This document shows positions 26,699 through 35,750 of a stretch of 64,000 nt of DNA, one piece after another (positions within the stretch are counted from its first letter, which is position 1; each line of letters begins with the position of its first letter). A program made the translations under genes and the position numbers. The notes beneath the pieces are model-generated. The model saw nothing but the letters and a program-made list of their open reading frames with translations. It was not told the DNA's origin and did not search any database. The stretch is from NCBI GenBank assembly GCA_900540945.1, contig UQHQ01000007.1, positions 1 to 64,000 of the forward strand. The letters are read 5' to 3'. Source of the stretch: an uncultured Collinsella sp. (GTDB lineage: Bacteria; Actinomycetota; Coriobacteriia; Coriobacteriales; Coriobacteriaceae).

Positions 26699-27718
26699 TT
26701 AGTGACTATACCTAAGCCACCGCAAATGCGGCAATTTCTCAAGTTTAAGAATTGAAAACGTTAAGGCCCACGATGCAATTAGCACGATAGCAAACATAGC
26801 GTTTTGGCTAACGTTAACATGGCAATAATCATTCAGAATGAACTGAAGATTTGCGTGCAAACAAAAGGTCACAGTGCTCGCACAACGTAAGAAACGGACA
26901 TGTCCAATCCGAACATCAAAGCGAAGCAACAAGAGAAACAGCGGGACGCAGAGCAGTGGAAGCGAGAAATAGCAGTCGTCCGCAACCGCCCAGCCATGCG
27001 AAACTATCAATATTTACTCAGCATAAAGCGAAATAATGCCGACAAGGCCCAGAAGTGACAGCGTCTTTGCGCTCAATGCCTTGTCTTGCGACCGCTCCGC
27101 AAGCATCTTCCCAACAACAACCCAAAAGAGGGCAACCCAGTAACTGTTGTAGCTAAATCCAGCAGATTGGACAAAAACACTCATATGGGCCTGCACATAC
27201 GCAGTGTTTCCATAGTTGCTCATCAAACAGCAAACGCAAAAAGACATTAACGAGAAAAGCAGTTGGCTTCTGTTAGAAAGATATCGCGAAAGCACGGCAA
27301 CCAAAACAGTTGCAATAACGGCAGCCATAATAAACCAAGAAGCAATAAAGGTGCTGCCCGTAAAGAAAGACCGAGCCCACAAGACAAATCCGTTGAGAAT
27401 GCCGCTCGAAAACCACTGACGATACCTAATGGTCGGTATCAAAAAGATCAACATCCAAAACAGATAGAGACGAAGATTTCGGGAAACATATTTTTCAATA
27501 TGTAGAACGCGCTCCTCAAGACCGCTTAAGTTCTTATGATGATTAAAGAAAAAATAAGATGTCATTAAGAAGAATAGAGGAACGGCGGCTCTGAGTATTG
27601 GGCGAAAATAAACCGCATAAGCATCAAAGGGGCGCACGTGAATCGCAACCACAAAAATGCTTAATACAAATTTGGCAGCATCAACTGAATCGTAATTATG
27701 GCGGGTCGTCGTCGCCAT
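26699..27718 (-). pseudogene. Acyltransferase family 3 (OafA-like), interrupted by one in-frame TAA
   Basis: The N-terminal part (MATTTRHNYDSVDAAKFVLS, IFVVAIHVRPF, then several hydrophobic helices) is a membrane acyltransferase of the type that O-acetylates glycans. The His of VVAIHVRPF corresponds to the catalytic histidine of the family. The frame stops at TAA (27014-27016) after LLGLVGIISLYAE. It then resumes in the same frame with the remaining C-terminal helices (SLPLLCVPLFLLLLRF and FAIVLIASWALTFSI) down to 26699. The joined product of about 338 residues has the normal family length. The start at 27718 is favoured because the 33 residues upstream are not domain-like. Loss of the last helices would probably inactivate it; a sequencing error is the alternative. 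Confidence 0.7.
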
Positions 27719-27876
27719 TCCCGCATCACCCCATCTATTCACCGGACAGCCCCAAGCAAAGAGGAGCGACAGCCGGCCCTCATAGCATTCGATTTGCAAT
27801 AATCCTATAATAACCAACGTTTGGACGTCTGCTCAAACGTTCATCATTGCATGTCCCGCCGGTCGAGAGAACCCGT

Positions 27877-28791
27877 ATGCCAAACGTCTCTGTCATCATG
27901 TCCACCTATAAAGAAGATCCTGCTCTGGTCGAATCTTCTCTCGATTCGATACTCAATCAAACCTATCGCGATTTTGAACTTCTGGTTGTTATTGATTGCC
28001 CGGAAAATCATGCAGTACGGGCACTTCTAAACAAAAAACAACAGGAGGACTCGAGGATTACGGTGATTCAAAACCAGGAAAATCTTGGTCTCGTTGCTTC
28101 TCTCAATCGAGCACTCGACATGGCAAAAGGGCAGTATATTTGTCGCATGGACGCAGACGATATTTCCATGCCAAACCGCATCAAAACGCAACTTACCTTT
28201 CTAACAGAACACGATCTTGACCTCATTGGTGGGCGCATGACCGTTGTCGACGAGGACGGCAACGACTTATACGACATTCCTCAGCCACCCGTGAATCCCG
28301 AATCAGTAGCTCGCGCATTGCGTTGGAACAATTGCGTCCCGCATCCAACTTGGTTTGGCAAAAAAACGCTGTTCCAACAATCTTATCGAACGATTCCACT
28401 TTGCGAGGACTATGACTTTTTACTGCGGGCCTCTCTATCAGGAGCAAGGATAGCGAACTGCGACAGCATCGTCCTTAAATACCGCATGACTGCCGGCAGT
28501 ATTTCTCGCACATCGCTTTATAGACAGTTTCTCTACCAGCGATATATCACCAAAGCTTATAGGCGCCACGAAGTCGCCAACCCTCGAGAAGCTAAGCAAT
28601 ACGTGAATTCGAGCTATTCAGAAAGCAAAGCGACACGTTACGAACAAGCCAATAACACTTTTAATGGTTTGCTGAACTCTCTAAGCGAACGAAACATTTT
28701 GCGGTCGATTGCATATTCGTTTAGGCTTCTCTTTTGCTCAGCAAGTTATCTAAATAAGATCGTGAGATTAGCTCTCGTATCAATGAATTAA
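27877..28791 (+). CDS. Family 2 glycosyltransferase
   Basis: A 304-residue GT-A transferase: NVSVIMSTYKEDPALVESSL, SILNQTYRDFELLVVIDC, NLGLVASLNRALDMAKG, the metal motif CRMDADDISMPNRI and CEDYDFLLRASLSGARI. The ATG at 27877 with GAGAG before it is preferred to an ATG 30 bases upstream. It is divergent from the acyltransferase gene and precedes licD in the same direction by 54 bases. The sugar donor is unknown. Confidence 0.88.
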   Translation: MPNVSVIMSTYKEDPALVESSLDSILNQTYRDFELLVVIDCPENHAVRALLNKKQQEDSRITVIQNQENLGLVASLNRALDMAKGQYICRMDADDISMPNRIKTQLTFLTEHDLDLIGGRMTVVDEDGNDLYDIPQPPVNPESVARALRWNNCVPHPTWFGKKTLFQQSYRTIPLCEDYDFLLRASLSGARIANCDSIVLKYRMTAGSISRTSLYRQFLYQRYITKAYRRHEVANPREAKQYVNSSYSESKATRYEQANNTFNGLLNSLSERNILRSIAYSFRLLFCSASYLNKIVRLALVSMN

Positions 28792-28845
28792 CAAGGCCAA
28801 TTCTCGCCATACGGTAATTATTGGCCCCAACATTAGAAGGAACGT

Positions 28846-29682
28846 ATGGACATCACGAACGACCAGTTGCAGCAGCTCAAGAGAATCGAACTCGCGATGC
28901 TCGATGAATTTGTCCGCATTTGCGATGCAAATGGAATCGACTATTTTCTCTCGGGCGGAACTTGTTTGGGCGCCGCACGCCATAAGGGATTTATTCCATG
29001 GGACGACGACATTGATGTTGGCATGCTCCGCGAAGACTACGACCGCTTTGCACAAGCCTGTAAAACCGAACTGAGCGATGGCTTTATATTCCAAGACATG
29101 AACACCGAGCCTAATTGCGGCCTTGTTTTTGGCAAGATCCGCAAAAAAGGAACGGTGTATTCAGAAACCTACTCTTCTCATATCGCCATGTCACAGGGCG
29201 TATGGATTGATATTTTCCCCTATGATCGAGTTTCGAACGATTCGACCGAACGCATTAAACAATATCGTAAGGTTTCGTTCCTCAAGAACCTATATATCGT
29301 CAAATGTGGATATAAGTTTCCTCAAAATAAGGGCGGAATACAAAAGGCTGCCTATTATGTGGCAAAGGCCTTGTGTCTCCTCATTCCCCAACACTGGATT
29401 ATCAGTAAAATTGACAAAGCAATGCGTACTTACGATCAAGACGACTCGTGCCACTATGCTATGCCATTTGGCGGAGCTTACAGTATTGAAGTTGAGACCG
29501 AGGAACTCGCAAGACTGCATGACCTTGCCCTCATTGAGTTTGCTGGCAAGCAATACAAAACGTTTGCCGACTGGGATGGCTATCTAACAAAGAATTACGG
29601 CAACTATATGCAGCTCCCGCCCAAAGAAAAGCGTCGAGCGGGAGTGCACTACGTAAAAGAGCTCAAATTGTCACAGGATTAA
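28846..29682 (+). CDS. LicD family phosphotransferase
   Basis: A 278-residue member of the LicD family, which attaches phosphocholine or another phospho-polyol from a CDP-activated donor to surface glycans. The nucleotidyltransferase-like motif SGGTCLGAARHKGFIPWDDD with DIDVGMLREDYDRF is intact. AAGGAACGT precedes the ATG. A TarI/IspD-like cytidylyltransferase at 31656 could make its CDP donor. No choline kinase or choline transporter is in the window, so choline itself is not indicated. Its stop overlaps the stop of the converging transferase gene by 4 bases. Confidence 0.88.
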   Translation: MDITNDQLQQLKRIELAMLDEFVRICDANGIDYFLSGGTCLGAARHKGFIPWDDDIDVGMLREDYDRFAQACKTELSDGFIFQDMNTEPNCGLVFGKIRKKGTVYSETYSSHIAMSQGVWIDIFPYDRVSNDSTERIKQYRKVSFLKNLYIVKCGYKFPQNKGGIQKAAYYVAKALCLLIPQHWIISKIDKAMRTYDQDDSCHYAMPFGGAYSIEVETEELARLHDLALIEFAGKQYKTFADWDGYLTKNYGNYMQLPPKEKRRAGVHYVKELKLSQD

Positions 29683-30632
29683 TAGACGTTTAGAAGCATC
29701 TTGCCTTTAAACATAATGTTTTCAAGCGGAAACGGTTGCGCAAAAGCTGGATTAAACATCATACCTAAACGCTTCACAATGCTATGACGTCCATCAACGA
29801 AGCAAGATACGAGTTCTTTGTCCTCAGAACTCATGCTGTCGGCATAGCCATCAAGCAAAAGCGACGCTGCTTCAGTAAGGCCATGCTCGGAGGGCGACAG
29901 AAGCGAGCTAGCAATAATCTTTATACGCTTGCCGCTCAAACTGTTTAGCCCACGCTCGCCAACCTGATTTTGGCCCGAGATGCGGCGCTTAATGTAAGCA
30001 TGCTCAAGATCGGGAACTTGAGCATTAAGCACTCTAGCGACTAAGTGAACCCAGCCATCATGAATACGAGGCCAATCCGGCGGCACATAACGTTGAAGGA
30101 CAGACGCAAAAGCCGAATTGAACACCATCGTGCATCCGGACGCCCAATTTACAGTCAGTAACAACCCTAAAGAGTTTGCATGCGAAGCAAAGGCGCCGTA
30201 TTCTCTAGACCCGCCATTTAGGTGCTCATCAACATTGCACACGTCACTGTAATACAGGCGAGGGCCCTCGCCAGCTGAACTAATTGCCTCAATTGCCTTT
30301 CCAAGCTTATTGGGCATCCAATAGTCATCTTGATCTGAGAACGCAAAAAAGTCGAAGGACGTTGCATCAGCACAGTAAAGCATGTCCATAAAGTTTCGAG
30401 CGAGACCCTTGTTTTTCTCATTGACGCCAAATTGAACATTAGGCATATCTTGGGCATAACGGCTGCAAATCGACGGCGTACTATCACTCGAGCCGTCATC
30501 CGATATCAAGAGCGTGACATTCACGCCTTCTTGAGCAAGGATGCTATCAATTTGTTCAGCAACATACTTCTCACCGTTATAAGTGGCCATCATCACAAGG
30601 ACGGACGGCTTTCGCGCTATCTCGTTAGTCAT
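29679..30632 (-). CDS. Family 2 glycosyltransferase (rhamnosyltransferase-like)
   Basis: A 317-residue GT-A transferase: VLVMMATYNGEKYVAEQIDS, LLISDDGSSDSTPSICSRYA, NKGLARNFMDML, FFAFSDQDDYWMPNKL and ASGCTMVFNSAF. The FSDQDDYW form is common in rhamnosyltransferases, which fits the rml genes, but the assignment is tentative. The ATG at 30632 has GGAG six bases upstream and overlaps the stop of the preceding SDR gene (ATGACTAA), indicating coupling. Confidence 0.87.
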   Translation of the reverse strand: MTNEIARKPSVLVMMATYNGEKYVAEQIDSILAQEGVNVTLLISDDGSSDSTPSICSRYAQDMPNVQFGVNEKNKGLARNFMDMLYCADATSFDFFAFSDQDDYWMPNKLGKAIEAISSAGEGPRLYYSDVCNVDEHLNGGSREYGAFASHANSLGLLLTVNWASGCTMVFNSAFASVLQRYVPPDWPRIHDGWVHLVARVLNAQVPDLEHAYIKRRISGQNQVGERGLNSLSGKRIKIIASSLLSPSEHGLTEAASLLLDGYADSMSSEDKELVSCFVDGRHSIVKRLGMMFNPAFAQPFPLENIMFKGKMLLNVY

Positions 30633-31668
30633 GAACGCTCCAGCAATCAATCATGGCACGGTACATATCAGAAAGCGAATCGTTGGGCTCCCAGCCCAAC
30701 GCCTTGAGCTTAGATGAATCGAGCATGAGGTCAGAGGCCTTCCTGAACGTCGCCTCGCGCTCGGGGTCAAACTCTCTGCGGACCTGCGTACCCTCAGCGC
30801 CAAACTGGTCAAGAACCAGCTGCGCCATTTCCCTAATGCTGCAATACGCATCCTCGTTAACAGCGTTATACGCTTCACCCGATTGACCATTAACCAATGC
30901 AATCAAAATAGCGCGCACAGAGTCATCGACCGAAAGGTAACCGTTGCGCTTAAGGCCATCACTTAACAAGACGATGTCCTTGCCGTCAATGGCATGACGA
31001 CCGAAATCGGCAAACACTCGCATGTCGTCGTGATGGACACCCTCGCCAAACGTCTGAGCCAAACGCATAACAACCGAAGGGACACCGTGCTCAGTGGCAT
31101 ACGAAGCACACAGGCACTCGACAAGACGTTTGGCCTCGGGATAGCTGTTGCGAACGACCATGGGGTCCAGTTTACCAAGGTTATCCTCAGTAGCCACACC
31201 TTCGACCTCGCCGTAAACCTCCATAGTAGAGAGGAACAGCACCTTCTTCGCATCTACAGAGCAAGCGTACCTCAGTACAGCCTCCCCACCATGAACAATC
31301 TGCATAATCGTCGTGGCGGGAGTCTCGAGGAAGCTCTTGCTTGATGTTCCGCAGGCAGCATGGACTACATAATCCACGTGCTCGGAACCCATAAGCTCAT
31401 CGCCAAGCGACCATTCCAGAACAGAAACGTCACTTCGGTCGCCAAACAGAGCCTGCGCTTTTTTATTATTTCGAACGGGCAGAACCACGTTGATGCCGGC
31501 ATCAACGTGATCGTTTCTAGAGAGCAGAGTCCTCACAACCTGCGAACCAATTAACCCCGTTGATCCTGTCACCAAAACGGTCTTACCGTCCAGCTCAGCC
31601 CAGGGAAGATCGACCTCGGCGGCAATCTTCGCAGCTCGATCAAACAAATACTCATCTACAGCGGCCAT
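30625..31668 (-). CDS. NAD-dependent epimerase/dehydratase (extended SDR)
   Basis: A 347-residue sugar-nucleotide SDR: TVLVTGSTGLIGSQVVRTLL, VDYVVHAACGTSSKSF, VLFLSTMEVYGEVEG and NSYPEAKRLVECLC with the Tyr-x-x-x-Lys pair. It overlaps the cytidylyltransferase gene by 13 bases, so the pair probably acts on the same CDP-linked product, as in other loci where an IspD/TarI-like enzyme sits next to a reductase. The substrate cannot be read from the sequence. Confidence 0.87.
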   Translation of the reverse strand: MAAVDEYLFDRAAKIAAEVDLPWAELDGKTVLVTGSTGLIGSQVVRTLLSRNDHVDAGINVVLPVRNNKKAQALFGDRSDVSVLEWSLGDELMGSEHVDYVVHAACGTSSKSFLETPATTIMQIVHGGEAVLRYACSVDAKKVLFLSTMEVYGEVEGVATEDNLGKLDPMVVRNSYPEAKRLVECLCASYATEHGVPSVVMRLAQTFGEGVHHDDMRVFADFGRHAIDGKDIVLLSDGLKRNGYLSVDDSVRAILIALVNGQSGEAYNAVNEDAYCSIREMAQLVLDQFGAEGTQVRREFDPEREATFRKASDLMLDSSKLKALGWEPNDSLSDMYRAMIDCWSVHD

Positions 31669-32396
31669 AGCTGCTCCATTTCCTTGTAGTCAACAAACCC
31701 CTTAAACGCAAAGAAATCGCGCTGCGTGGTCACCTTAATATTGTCCGCAGGTCCCTCAACCGTATGGGCCTTGTGGCCATAATGAGCCATAAGCGAGATT
31801 GAATCGATGAAATCATGTCTGCCCTCCTTGCGTGCGCGGAGGTGCTCGGCATAAATATCATTAAACTTGAAGCCCTGGGGAGCACGCGCGAGCTTGCAAC
31901 GCGAACGGTCGACGACACGTTCTACCACGCCATTCTCCTCCTCGATAATCGTTTCAGGCGAAGAGGCAACCGTTGCGGTAGAACCATACTGGGAAACGGA
32001 ATCGATGCACGCAGAGATAGTCTGCTCATCAATAAGTGGCCGAACGCCGTCGTGAATCAAAACAATAGAATCCTTATCCGTTACGCCAAGCCGTTTAAGC
32101 TCAGAAAGACCATTAAAGATGGAATCCTGACCCGTCTTGCCACCTGGAACAATCGACAAGACCTTGGAGTAATGAGCGTCCTCGACAATTTCGCGCATAT
32201 GGTCCATACCTGAGGCAACACAAACGACAACGACACCTGCAACCATAGGATGCTTTTCAAAATGGTCGATGGTATGAGCGATAATAGACTTTCCGCCCAA
32301 CTCCAAAAACTGCTTGGGAACTTTAGCGCCACGCATACGTGACCCAACGCCACCAGCAAAAATTACCGCATAGCACTTTAAATCATTGCATGCCAT
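31656..32396 (-). CDS. TarI/IspD family cytidylyltransferase
   Basis: Transfers CMP from CTP to a phosphorylated alcohol or sugar. The 246-residue protein has VIFAGGVGSRMRGAKVPKQF, the CTP-site motif LIHDGVRPLIDEQTI and APQGFKFNDIY. The family includes IspD (isoprenoid pathway) and TarI (ribitol-5-phosphate). Location in a glycan locus, coupled to an SDR gene and near licD, favours a CDP-polyol role similar to TarI. The first ATG at 32396 follows the AT-rich intergenic space. Confidence 0.85.
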   Translation of the reverse strand: MACNDLKCYAVIFAGGVGSRMRGAKVPKQFLELGGKSIIAHTIDHFEKHPMVAGVVVVCVASGMDHMREIVEDAHYSKVLSIVPGGKTGQDSIFNGLSELKRLGVTDKDSIVLIHDGVRPLIDEQTISACIDSVSQYGSTATVASSPETIIEEENGVVERVVDRSRCKLARAPQGFKFNDIYAEHLRARKEGRHDFIDSISLMAHYGHKAHTVEGPADNIKVTTQRDFFAFKGFVDYKEMEQLWPL

Positions 32397-32804
32397 TAGT
32401 TATAGCCTTTCAAATATCATCGGGAAAATAAGTAGCACAGACCGACAGCGGTCGTATTTACATAATTTTAGTCTCCAGACAGGAGATTGGTCACATAAGC
32501 AAAAGAAGCGCATTCTTTGCAAGAAGTGATTCGACCCATATTCAAACCCATAAACCCCAACATGCAACGCGAGAGGACAGAAGCCTCACTCCTCAAATAA
32601 ATCCATACGCAATTGAATCACAATGACACTATATAAGGCATCAGTGACGCAATTATGATGCTGGTAGAATTAAAGGTACTGCCTGTAATTAGCTCTTCTT
32701 ATTATGTAAATCGACCTTACAAGAACTCATCACAACTAGAATCGAATCAAATAAGTATTATTTAATTTATAAACAGTTCGCATGACCTAAGCAGAGAGAC
32801 GATA
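32397..32804. other. AT-rich intergenic space, 408 bases
   Basis: Lies between divergent genes and must hold promoters for both. No coding frame, tRNA or strong hairpin was seen. GAGAGACGATA just before 32805 is the ribosome site of the following gene. Base composition drops sharply here compared with the housekeeping regions. Confidence 0.5.
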
Positions 32805-33917
32805 ATGAAAGTTGTGCATGTTTCTTCTTCTGGAAAACTCGATGGGGGAGCTGAACTATGCCTTGTCGACCTTATTAAGTATGAAATTGAGAACGGAATC
32901 AACCCTTACGTTCTCCTTCCCTATAAGGGCGAATTACAGGAAAAGCTAAATTCAATGGGAGTCGAGACCGACATCATTCATTATTTACCTTGGCGGCATC
33001 ATCGCTCAGAACCAAAACTAAAATCCTCAGCTATTTTCCTGATTAAGATCGTCATTAATTTAATTCAAGAAGTACATATCTATCATTTTCTCCGGAAGCA
33101 TAAAGTTGATTTAGTCCACATAAATACAACTGCCGTATATGCAGGGTCCATTTCTGCTCACATTCTCAATATTCCACTTATATGGCACTTGCGCGAATTC
33201 AACGGCCAACCAACCTCTTATGACTTCTATTGCAAGAGTTTTTCTTATTGGCTGCTTTCTAACGCAAGCAAGTGCATAGCAGTCTCTAAAGTAATAGATA
33301 ACTTTTATTCAGAGCATCTGAACAACTCAATTGTTATTTACGATTCAATGGAGGAACCTAGGCACGAGCGACAAAGCGACTTGTTTTCTACAGATATAAC
33401 AAGAATAATCCTTATCGGAAACAAAAAGCCCGACAAGGGACAAATGGACGCAATAAAGGCCTTGTCTCAATTAAGAGATCTTCCAATTCATTTAACATTA
33501 ATTGGCAAAGACCTGGACGAAGCCTATGTTGCCGAAATGCACGACTATACTCAGAAACATTCCCTAGCTAATCTACTTACAGACAATTCATTTGACTCGG
33601 AAGCCAAATATAAACTACTCGAATCTGATATTGCATTAAACTGTTCTCGATCAGAGTCATTTGGAAGAACCACCGTTGAGGCACTGATGTCAGGCTGTTT
33701 AGTAATTGGGAATAACAACAGCTGCACCGCAGAGCTTCTCGCCAACGGAAGGGGACTTCTCTACGAAGGTTCCGAAGACCTTTCGGTCAAAATTCGCTGG
33801 GCAATAAATCATCCGGCAGAATCAAAAGATATAGCAAAAAAAGGTGCAGAGTTTGGAGTCGGCTCCTTTCAGACCGGTAATAAAAATATCGTCAATCTGT
33901 TTAAGTCAATGCTTTAG
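32805..33917 (+). CDS. Family 4 glycosyltransferase
   Basis: A GT-B transferase of 370 residues. The N-terminal half has VVHVSSSGKLDGGAELCLVD and LVHINTTAVYAGS. The C-terminal donor domain has ILIGNKKPDKGQMDAIKALS, LTLIGKDLDEAYVAEM and the retaining-enzyme motif SRSESFGRTTVEALMSGCLV. The gene is clearly AT-rich compared with wecB downstream, a sign of separate origin. Donor and acceptor are unknown. Confidence 0.87.
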   Translation: MKVVHVSSSGKLDGGAELCLVDLIKYEIENGINPYVLLPYKGELQEKLNSMGVETDIIHYLPWRHHRSEPKLKSSAIFLIKIVINLIQEVHIYHFLRKHKVDLVHINTTAVYAGSISAHILNIPLIWHLREFNGQPTSYDFYCKSFSYWLLSNASKCIAVSKVIDNFYSEHLNNSIVIYDSMEEPRHERQSDLFSTDITRIILIGNKKPDKGQMDAIKALSQLRDLPIHLTLIGKDLDEAYVAEMHDYTQKHSLANLLTDNSFDSEAKYKLLESDIALNCSRSESFGRTTVEALMSGCLVIGNNNSCTAELLANGRGLLYEGSEDLSVKIRWAINHPAESKDIAKKGAEFGVGSFQTGNKNIVNLFKSML

Positions 33918-34118
33918 CTCAAACGTGGACGCAATAATTGGTTGCATTGAGCGGCCATTATTTATAATGCAGCATTTAGGCGTAGACTAGGGCATTGTGG
34001 CGCCGCTCACAACCCTTGTGCGCCATTCAGCAATTCGATGGTTACCCATCCATCAAAACCAAGAAAGAAATGAGCAATTCTTAACATGCCAATTAGAGAA
34101 TTACCCAAAGGAGTGAAA

Positions 34119-35222
34119 ATGACCCGAAATAAGATAATGCTCGTCTTCGGCACCCGCCCGGAGGCCATCAAGATGTGCCCGCTTGTCAACGAGCTTAGGG
34201 CGCGCAGAGATGAGTTCGAGACCGTCGTGACAGTGACAGGCCAGCACCGCGAGATGCTCGACCAGGTCCTTCGAGTTTTCGACGTGACTCCCGACCACGA
34301 CCTTGCGATCATGAAGCCGGGCCAGACGCTGTTCGACGTTACGTGCGACGTGCTGGTCAAGCTCAAGGCCGTTCTCGAGGACGAGAGGCCCGACGTCGTT
34401 CTGGTTCACGGCGACACCACGACCAGCTTCGCCGCTGCGCTCGCATGCTTCTACCTGCAGATCCCCGTGGGGCATGTCGAGGCCGGCCTGCGCACGCACG
34501 ACATCTACAGCCCCTGGCCGGAGGAGTTCAACCGCCAGGCGGTCGACATCGTGAGCGAGTACTATTTCGCCCCCACGGAGGCGAGCAAGCAGAACCTGCT
34601 CGGTGAGGGCAAGCCTGAGTCCAGGATCTGGGTCACCGGCAACACCGGAATCGACGCGCTTCGCACCACCGTGCGCGAGGGCTATACTCATCCCGAGCTC
34701 GAGTGGGCTGAGGGCTCCCGCCTCATCCTCATCACGGCCCACCGCCGCGAGAACCTTGGCGAGCCCATGCACCGCATGTTCCGCGCCATCCGCCGCGTGA
34801 TGGAGGAGCACCCCGACACCAAGGCGATCTACCCCATCCACATGAACCCGCTCGTCCGCAAGGCGGCGCACGAGGAGCTCGACGGCTTCGACCGTCTGCA
34901 CATCATCGACCCGCTCGAGGTGCTCGACTTCCATAACTTCATGGCCGCGAGCCACCTCATCCTCACCGACTCGGGCGGCATCCAGGAGGAGGCGCCTAGC
35001 CTGGGCAAGCCGGTGCTCGTCATGCGCGACACCACCGAGCGCCCAGAGGGCGTGGCCGCCGGCACACTGAAGCTCGTCGGCACCGAAGAGGATGTTATCT
35101 ACCGTGAGTTCAGCCGCCTACTCTCCGATCAGGCCGAGTACGAGGCCATGAGTCATGCGTCGAATCCCTACGGCGACGGGCATGCGAGCGAGCGCATCGC
35201 GGGCGTTCTAGGACTTCAATAG
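34119..35222 (+). CDS. wecB: UDP-N-acetylglucosamine 2-epimerase (non-hydrolysing)
   Basis: Converts UDP-GlcNAc to UDP-ManNAc, a precursor for ManNAc- or ManNAcA-containing glycans. The 367-residue protein has IMLVFGTRPEAIKMCPLV, VTGQHREMLDQVL, VHGDTTTSFAAALACF, HVEAGLRTHDIYSPWPEE, TAHRRENLGEPMHRMF and LTDSGGIQEEAPSLGKPVLV. AAAGGAGTGAAA precedes the ATG at 34119; an ATG at 34086 is less likely. No wecC (ManNAc dehydrogenase) is present in the window. It is GC-rich and flanked by AT-rich genes on both sides. Confidence 0.95.
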   Translation: MTRNKIMLVFGTRPEAIKMCPLVNELRARRDEFETVVTVTGQHREMLDQVLRVFDVTPDHDLAIMKPGQTLFDVTCDVLVKLKAVLEDERPDVVLVHGDTTTSFAAALACFYLQIPVGHVEAGLRTHDIYSPWPEEFNRQAVDIVSEYYFAPTEASKQNLLGEGKPESRIWVTGNTGIDALRTTVREGYTHPELEWAEGSRLILITAHRRENLGEPMHRMFRAIRRVMEEHPDTKAIYPIHMNPLVRKAAHEELDGFDRLHIIDPLEVLDFHNFMAASHLILTDSGGIQEEAPSLGKPVLVMRDTTERPEGVAAGTLKLVGTEEDVIYREFSRLLSDQAEYEAMSHASNPYGDGHASERIAGVLGLQ

Positions 35223-35750
35223 CGGTCGGACGTAAATATGATTGGTCAATTAGTGCGATCCACATGCTTGCATATGCTCTATTGTGGCATCCCATCTCTG
35301 CCAGCTTTATGAACTGCCCACTGCATGGATTTTAAATATCGGCGTTCAAGTTTTTCTCATGATATCGGGAGGGCTTTATAGATTGGCGCCCTGATTTCAG
35401 CGACATCCGAAACTGGGACTCCAAATCGAGTAAGGCGAGCATATTGAGCAGAGAATCCGCGTCCTTAACACTGCTGAATGGGTGTTTGCACTTGAGAACT
35501 TCGGATCGCTGGGCAGGTCGCCCGCAAATACAGCGCACACGACCTGCCCATGGTCAACGATTAGCTACTCGACAAACTTCATTCGAAGTTCAGACCGATA
35601 CTAATGGAGCAGACGAATGCAAAAAACACTACGGCCCATATCGGCGCTGGTGCTCAGGCGCAATAACGGCAGTGTCATATCGCATATTCAACAGTGCTCA
35701 AGCGAGCAAATACCCAGCCTCGCGATTTGTGGACGCCACAATCAAGATGC
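35223..35750. other. 528-base intergenic space with one perfect hairpin
   Basis: No recognisable gene. An 11-bp perfect inverted repeat (TGGGCAGGTCG at 35510-35520 with its complement at 35540-35550) has a 19-base loop and no T run. A second short palindrome, AACTTC-ATTC-GAAGTT, lies nearby (about 35577-35592). Short open frames exist, but none has a convincing ribosome site together with a familiar motif. It may be the remains of a lost gene at a junction between a GC-rich and an AT-rich block. Confidence 0.45.
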
